The translations under genes were made by a program, and so were the position numbers. DNA of 64,000 nucleotides, from assembly GCA_027484725.1 (NCBI GenBank), contig JAIXSK010000039.1, positions 62,001 through 126,000 of the forward strand, given 5' to 3'. Under the pieces are notes generated by a model. That model searched no databases and was not told where the DNA came from. It was given only the letters and a program-made list of their open reading frames with translations. Position 1 is the first letter of the stretch; each line of letters opens with the position of its first letter. Shown in pieces: positions 60,814 to 64,000 of this stretch. Origin of the DNA: Flavobacterium sp. (GTDB taxonomy: Bacteria > Bacteroidota > Bacteroidia > Flavobacteriales > Flavobacteriaceae).

Positions 60814-62157
60814 ATGATGAAGCGTTTTTTCAAGTTTTTTGTGTGGTTTTTACTTGCCGGATTGGTCTATGGAATAACCGTTAATTACCCTAAATTAGAA
60901 CTCATTTCAGGGTTTTCGGCCAAAAGCGTGGCTTCGGGTCATTTTATAGACCATCGCTCTTTGCAACTCATCAACCAAACCGACAATGATTTGCCTTTGG
61001 TTCGTTTGGCTAAAAACAGTTTTGACGATGCAGGAAGATTTGCAATTTCATCGGTGTACGGACTTAAAGAACGTAAAGCTATTTACCGCGAAGGTTTGGG
61101 TGCCACACTCATTGATGATGATTTTGATTTGACTTTGCCTTATGAAGTTCCGAAACGCATTCAGCCCGGGATTGCGCTGCCTTATCCTTTGGGCACATTA
61201 GCTGAAAAAGACACTGTTTTTAGCAATATTGACAAGCAAAAATTAGAATCTGCAATAGAAAAAGCCTTTGATCAAAAAGGACAGAAAACTAAAAGAACTC
61301 GCGCAGTGGTTGTGCTGTATAAAGATCATTTAATTGGCGAAAAGTACGCTCCGGGATTTAACAAAAACTCAAAAATTCTGGGCTGGTCTATGACCAAAAG
61401 CATTACCGGAACCTATTTTGGCATTTTGCAACACCAACACAAAATCAATATCAACCAACCGGCACCCATTGCAGAATGGCAGAAAGACGAACGAAAAAAA
61501 ATTACCTTAAATGATTTGCTGCACATGAATTCCGGATTAGAATGGGAAGAGAATTACGAAAAAATCTGCGATGCAACGCAAATGCTCTTTAAATCAAGAG
61601 ATATGTCACAGGTTCAGCTTGAAAAACCGCTGGTCGGAAAACCCAACCAAAGCTGGAATTACTCGTCCGGAACGACCAATTTACTCTCTGGAATTTTGAG
61701 AAAACAGTTCAGTTCGCACCAACAATATTTAGACTTTTGGTACAGCAGTTTGCTTGATAAGATTGGTATGTACTCTGCAGTGGTTGAAACCGATATGGCT
61801 GGTAACTTTGTCGGTTCATCGTACGGTTGGGCCACCGCGCGTGATTGGGCCAAATTCGGGCTTTTATACTTGCACAAAGGCAATTGGAACGGAGAACAAA
61901 TCTTTGATGAAAACTGGGCAGAATACGTGTCTACTCCTACCCTGACCTCAAACGAAAATTACGGCGCTCAGTTTTGGCTCAACGCTGGCGGAAAATTCCC
62001 GGATGTGCCACGCGAAATGTTCTATTGCAGCGGGTTTCAAGGGCAAATGGTGGCTATATTTCCCAAGCATGATTTAGTGGTGGTACGCATGGGCACGAGC
62101 GAAGATTTTGATTTCAACGCCTTGCTCAGCGGCATTTTAAACAGTCTCAAAAAATAA
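60814..62157 (+). CDS. Serine hydrolase, class C beta-lactamase-like
   Basis: A 447-residue membrane-anchored protein with an N-terminal span (FFKFFVWFLLAGLVYGI). The beta-lactamase fold is shown by the SxxK motif in GWSMTKSITG (Ser192, Lys195), the second-motif Tyr in SWNYSSGTTNLL, and LLHMNSGLEWEENYE. Closest in type to 6-aminohexanoate-dimer hydrolase or esterase EstB, so penicillin hydrolysis is unlikely. It lies on the opposite strand between sufS and sufD. Substrate unknown. Confidence 0.87.
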   Translation: MMKRFFKFFVWFLLAGLVYGITVNYPKLELISGFSAKSVASGHFIDHRSLQLINQTDNDLPLVRLAKNSFDDAGRFAISSVYGLKERKAIYREGLGATLIDDDFDLTLPYEVPKRIQPGIALPYPLGTLAEKDTVFSNIDKQKLESAIEKAFDQKGQKTKRTRAVVVLYKDHLIGEKYAPGFNKNSKILGWSMTKSITGTYFGILQHQHKININQPAPIAEWQKDERKKITLNDLLHMNSGLEWEENYEKICDATQMLFKSRDMSQVQLEKPLVGKPNQSWNYSSGTTNLLSGILRKQFSSHQQYLDFWYSSLLDKIGMYSAVVETDMAGNFVGSSYGWATARDWAKFGLLYLHKGNWNGEQIFDENWAEYVSTPTLTSNENYGAQFWLNAGGKFPDVPREMFYCSGFQGQMVAIFPKHDLVVVRMGTSEDFDFNALLSGILNSLKK

Positions 62158-62183
62158 ACGCAAACTTTATTCAAGTCTGCGTT
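62157..62183 (-). terminator. Terminator of sufD
   Basis: A stem AACGCAAACTT / AAGTCTGCGTT (one mismatch) with a 5-base loop. On the minus strand it is followed by a T-rich run, 45 bases after the sufD stop; on the plus strand the T-run is weak. Confidence 0.7.
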
Positions 62184-62228
62184 ATCATTTCTTAGTTACT
62201 CAGCATCTCAAGCGCTCAGTAGCTTTAT

Positions 62229-63545
62229 CTATAAATCAAATCCCAAATTCACCCCGAGTTTGGTGGCGATGATTTTAGTAATGCGCTTTTTGAGCTCCGG
62301 AATATTGATACTTTCAATAACCTCGTTTGAAAAAGCATACATGAGTAAAGCTTTGGCTTCTTTCTGCGGAATTCCGCGTTGTTGCATATAAAACATAGCC
62401 GTTTCATCGAGCTGTCCGATGGTACAACCGTGCGAACATTTTACGTCATCGGCAAAAATTTCAAGCTGCGGTTTGGCATTAATCGTGGCTTTATCGCTGA
62501 GTAAAATATTGTTGTTTTGCTGAAAAGCATCGGTTTTTTGCGCTTCTTTTTCTACGAAAATTTTTCCGTTAAAAACACCTGTTGCGCTGTCGTTTAAAAT
62601 GCATTTGTAGTTTTGATGACTCTCGCAATTGGGCTGTGCGTGGTGCACCAAAGTATAATGGTCTACATGCTGTTTATCGCCAATAATGGTAATGCCTTTC
62701 AAGGTAGAATCAATACGTTCGCCCAAATGATAAAAGTTGAGGTTGTTGCGTGTGATGTTTCCGCCAAATGAAAAAGTATGCACTGAAACTCGACTTTCTT
62801 GTCTTTGTGCGATATAAGTATTATCGATCAGATTGGCCGATGATAGGTCGTTTTGCACTTTGTAATAATCAACAATGGCGCGTTTTTGGGCAAAAACTTC
62901 GGTAACCGAATTGGTCAAAACCGGATTTTCGTTCAAACTCTGGTGACGCTCGATGATTTGTACATGTGCGTTCTCTCCGACCACCACCAAATTGCGCGGT
63001 TGCACCATGAGCGCGTCTTCTTTTCCGGTAGAGAAATAGATGATTTCAATGGGTTTTTCAACCACTTTGCTTTTCGGAATGTTGATGTAGGCTCCTTCAG
63101 AAGCAAAAGCGGTATTGAGTGTGGTGAGGCTTTCATCGCGACTGGCGATTTTGTTGAAATACTCATCGATGATCATTTTGTATTTCGGTTTGTAAAGCGC
63201 TGATGACATCAAGCAAACATCTATGCCGTCGTGCGTGGTAGCCGATAAAAAAGAGCTGTATTTTCCGTCGATGAAAACCACTTTGTAGCTGTCAATTTCG
63301 TGCAAAAAGTATTTTTTTACATCGGCAAATTCAACCGCAGGCTCGTGTTTCGGAAAAACCGAATAATCGTTTTTGAGCACCGAATTGAGCGAAGTATATT
63401 TCCAGGCTTCTTCTTTTTTGGTTGGGAAGCCTTTGTTTTCAAAATTCTTGATGGCTGCGCTGCGCAAATCGTGCAAGTTTGAGTCAACATCAATCTGCTG
63501 CTCAAAAGCCATGAAAGATGAGATGAGCTTTTCTTTGAGTTCCAT
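62229..63545 (-). CDS. sufD: Fe-S cluster assembly protein SufD
   Basis: A 438-residue scaffold protein of the SufBC2D complex. Visible: KKEEAWKYTSLNSVLKND at the N-terminus, the beta-helix core, and the C-terminal DDVKCSHGCTIGQLDETAMFYMQQRGI with the conserved His and Cys of the family. The start at 63545 overlaps the sufC stop by one base (TAATG), and the longer frame to 63572 runs into sufC. Confidence 0.95.
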   Translation of the reverse strand: MELKEKLISSFMAFEQQIDVDSNLHDLRSAAIKNFENKGFPTKKEEAWKYTSLNSVLKNDYSVFPKHEPAVEFADVKKYFLHEIDSYKVVFIDGKYSSFLSATTHDGIDVCLMSSALYKPKYKMIIDEYFNKIASRDESLTTLNTAFASEGAYINIPKSKVVEKPIEIIYFSTGKEDALMVQPRNLVVVGENAHVQIIERHQSLNENPVLTNSVTEVFAQKRAIVDYYKVQNDLSSANLIDNTYIAQRQESRVSVHTFSFGGNITRNNLNFYHLGERIDSTLKGITIIGDKQHVDHYTLVHHAQPNCESHQNYKCILNDSATGVFNGKIFVEKEAQKTDAFQQNNNILLSDKATINAKPQLEIFADDVKCSHGCTIGQLDETAMFYMQQRGIPQKEAKALLMYAFSNEVIESINIPELKKRITKIIATKLGVNLGFDL

Positions 63546-64000
63546 TATGCTTCTTGCTCTTGTTTGATCCAATCGTAACCTTTTTCTTCAAGCTCTAAAG
63601 CCAAATCAGCACCTCCGGTTTTAACAATTTTTCCATCCATCAAAACATGCACATAATCCGGAATAATATAATCAAGCAAACGTTGATAGTGCGTTATGAC
63701 CAAAACGGCATTGTCTTGGTTTTTGAGTTTGTTAACCCCATTGGCCACAATGCGCAAAGCATCAATATCTAGACCTGAATCGGTTTCGTCTAAGATGGCA
63801 ATTTTGGGTTCGAGCATGGCCATCTGGAAAATTTCATTTCTTTTCTTTTCACCACCCGAAAAACCTTCGTTGAGCGAACGCGACAAAAATTTGCGGTCCA
63901 TTTCTAAAAGCTCTGATTTTTCGCGGATTTTTTTGAGCATTTCATTGGCCGGCATTTCTTCTTCGCCATTGGCTTTGCGCTTTTCATTGATGGCTGTTTT
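63545..64000 (-). CDS. sufC: Fe-S cluster assembly ATPase SufC, C-terminal part (cut by window edge)
   Basis: ABC-type ATPase of the SufBC2D complex. The visible 151 residues include the ABC signature SGGEKKRNE, the Walker [15 protein letters not shown] with the D-loop, and the H-loop VITHYQRLL. The N-terminal part with the Walker A motif lies outside the window. It is translationally coupled to sufD. Confidence 0.94.
   Translation of the reverse strand, partial: KTAINEKRKANGEEEMPANEMLKKIREKSELLEMDRKFLSRSLNEGFSGGEKKRNEIFQMAMLEPKIAILDETDSGLDIDALRIVANGVNKLKNQDNAVLVITHYQRLLDYIIPDYVHVLMDGKIVKTGGADLALELEEKGYDWIKQEQEA

Noticed and set aside
61271..61970. Beta-lactam resistance gene
   Set aside because: The fold is that of class C-like serine hydrolases, but the closest pattern is esterase or oligomer hydrolase; the motif after SxxK is YSS rather than the YxN of AmpC.

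Overview
The window is a chromosomal segment of a Bacteroidota bacterium, most likely Flavobacterium or a close relative in the Flavobacteriia. The signs are AT-rich intergenic DNA, Bacteroidota-type -7 boxes (TAnnTTTG) in front of many genes, type IX secretion system (T9SS) components and cargo, a complete Bat (aerotolerance) operon, a SUF iron-sulfur cluster, and many conserved Bacteroidota proteins of unknown function (DUF2480, DUF3078, DUF5689). Both ends cut through genes: ileS on the left and sufC on the right. I found no rRNA, tRNA, CRISPR array, prophage or insertion sequence.

Layout. 1-8.1 kb: ileS (5' part), recO, the T9SS component porZ, NADP-type gdhA, a divergent secreted protein, and metB. 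8.2-17.5 kb: mostly housekeeping genes, including a DUF3298-type lipoprotein, DinB and ArsC/Spx-like proteins, an EamA transporter, yicC-gmk-nadD, an iron-containing alcohol dehydrogenase, gpsA and pheS. 17.5-27.8 kb: a lipoprotein, cvpA, then an eight-gene moxR-DUF58-batA-E operon with one extra membrane protein. 28-33.5 kb: an aldo/keto reductase, an AlbA_2-domain protein, and an accessory block of four exported proteins, one with two aspartic-protease active-site motifs. 33.6-39 kb: a PPP-type phosphatase, a small outer-membrane protein, a PhnA-like protein lacking most of its zinc ligands, an ALDH7-type dehydrogenase, 3-hydroxyanthranilate dioxygenase and an exported EEP nuclease. 39-44 kb: a TonB-dependent receptor followed by two surface lipoproteins, divergent from the nuclease. 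44-44.5 kb: a decayed GNAT gene. 44.6-55.3 kb: a three-gene T9SS surface operon made of a 2608-residue type B adhesin, a PorP/SprF-like protein and a PorE-like OmpA protein. 55.5-64 kb: hflX, DUF3078, DUF2480 and the suf genes, split by an oppositely oriented serine hydrolase.

Together, the PorZ, PorE-like and SprF-like proteins and the giant adhesin belong to the export and anchoring of surface proteins by T9SS. The nuclease/TonB receptor/DUF5689 locus looks like an uptake system that pairs substrate cleavage with import, possibly of extracellular nucleic acid; this is inference. The less ordinary observations are that locus, the zinc-ribbon loss in the PhnA-like protein, the two-lobed aspartic protease lipoprotein, two copies of an intergenic hairpin element, the GNAT pseudogene and a 31-bp divergent promoter region.
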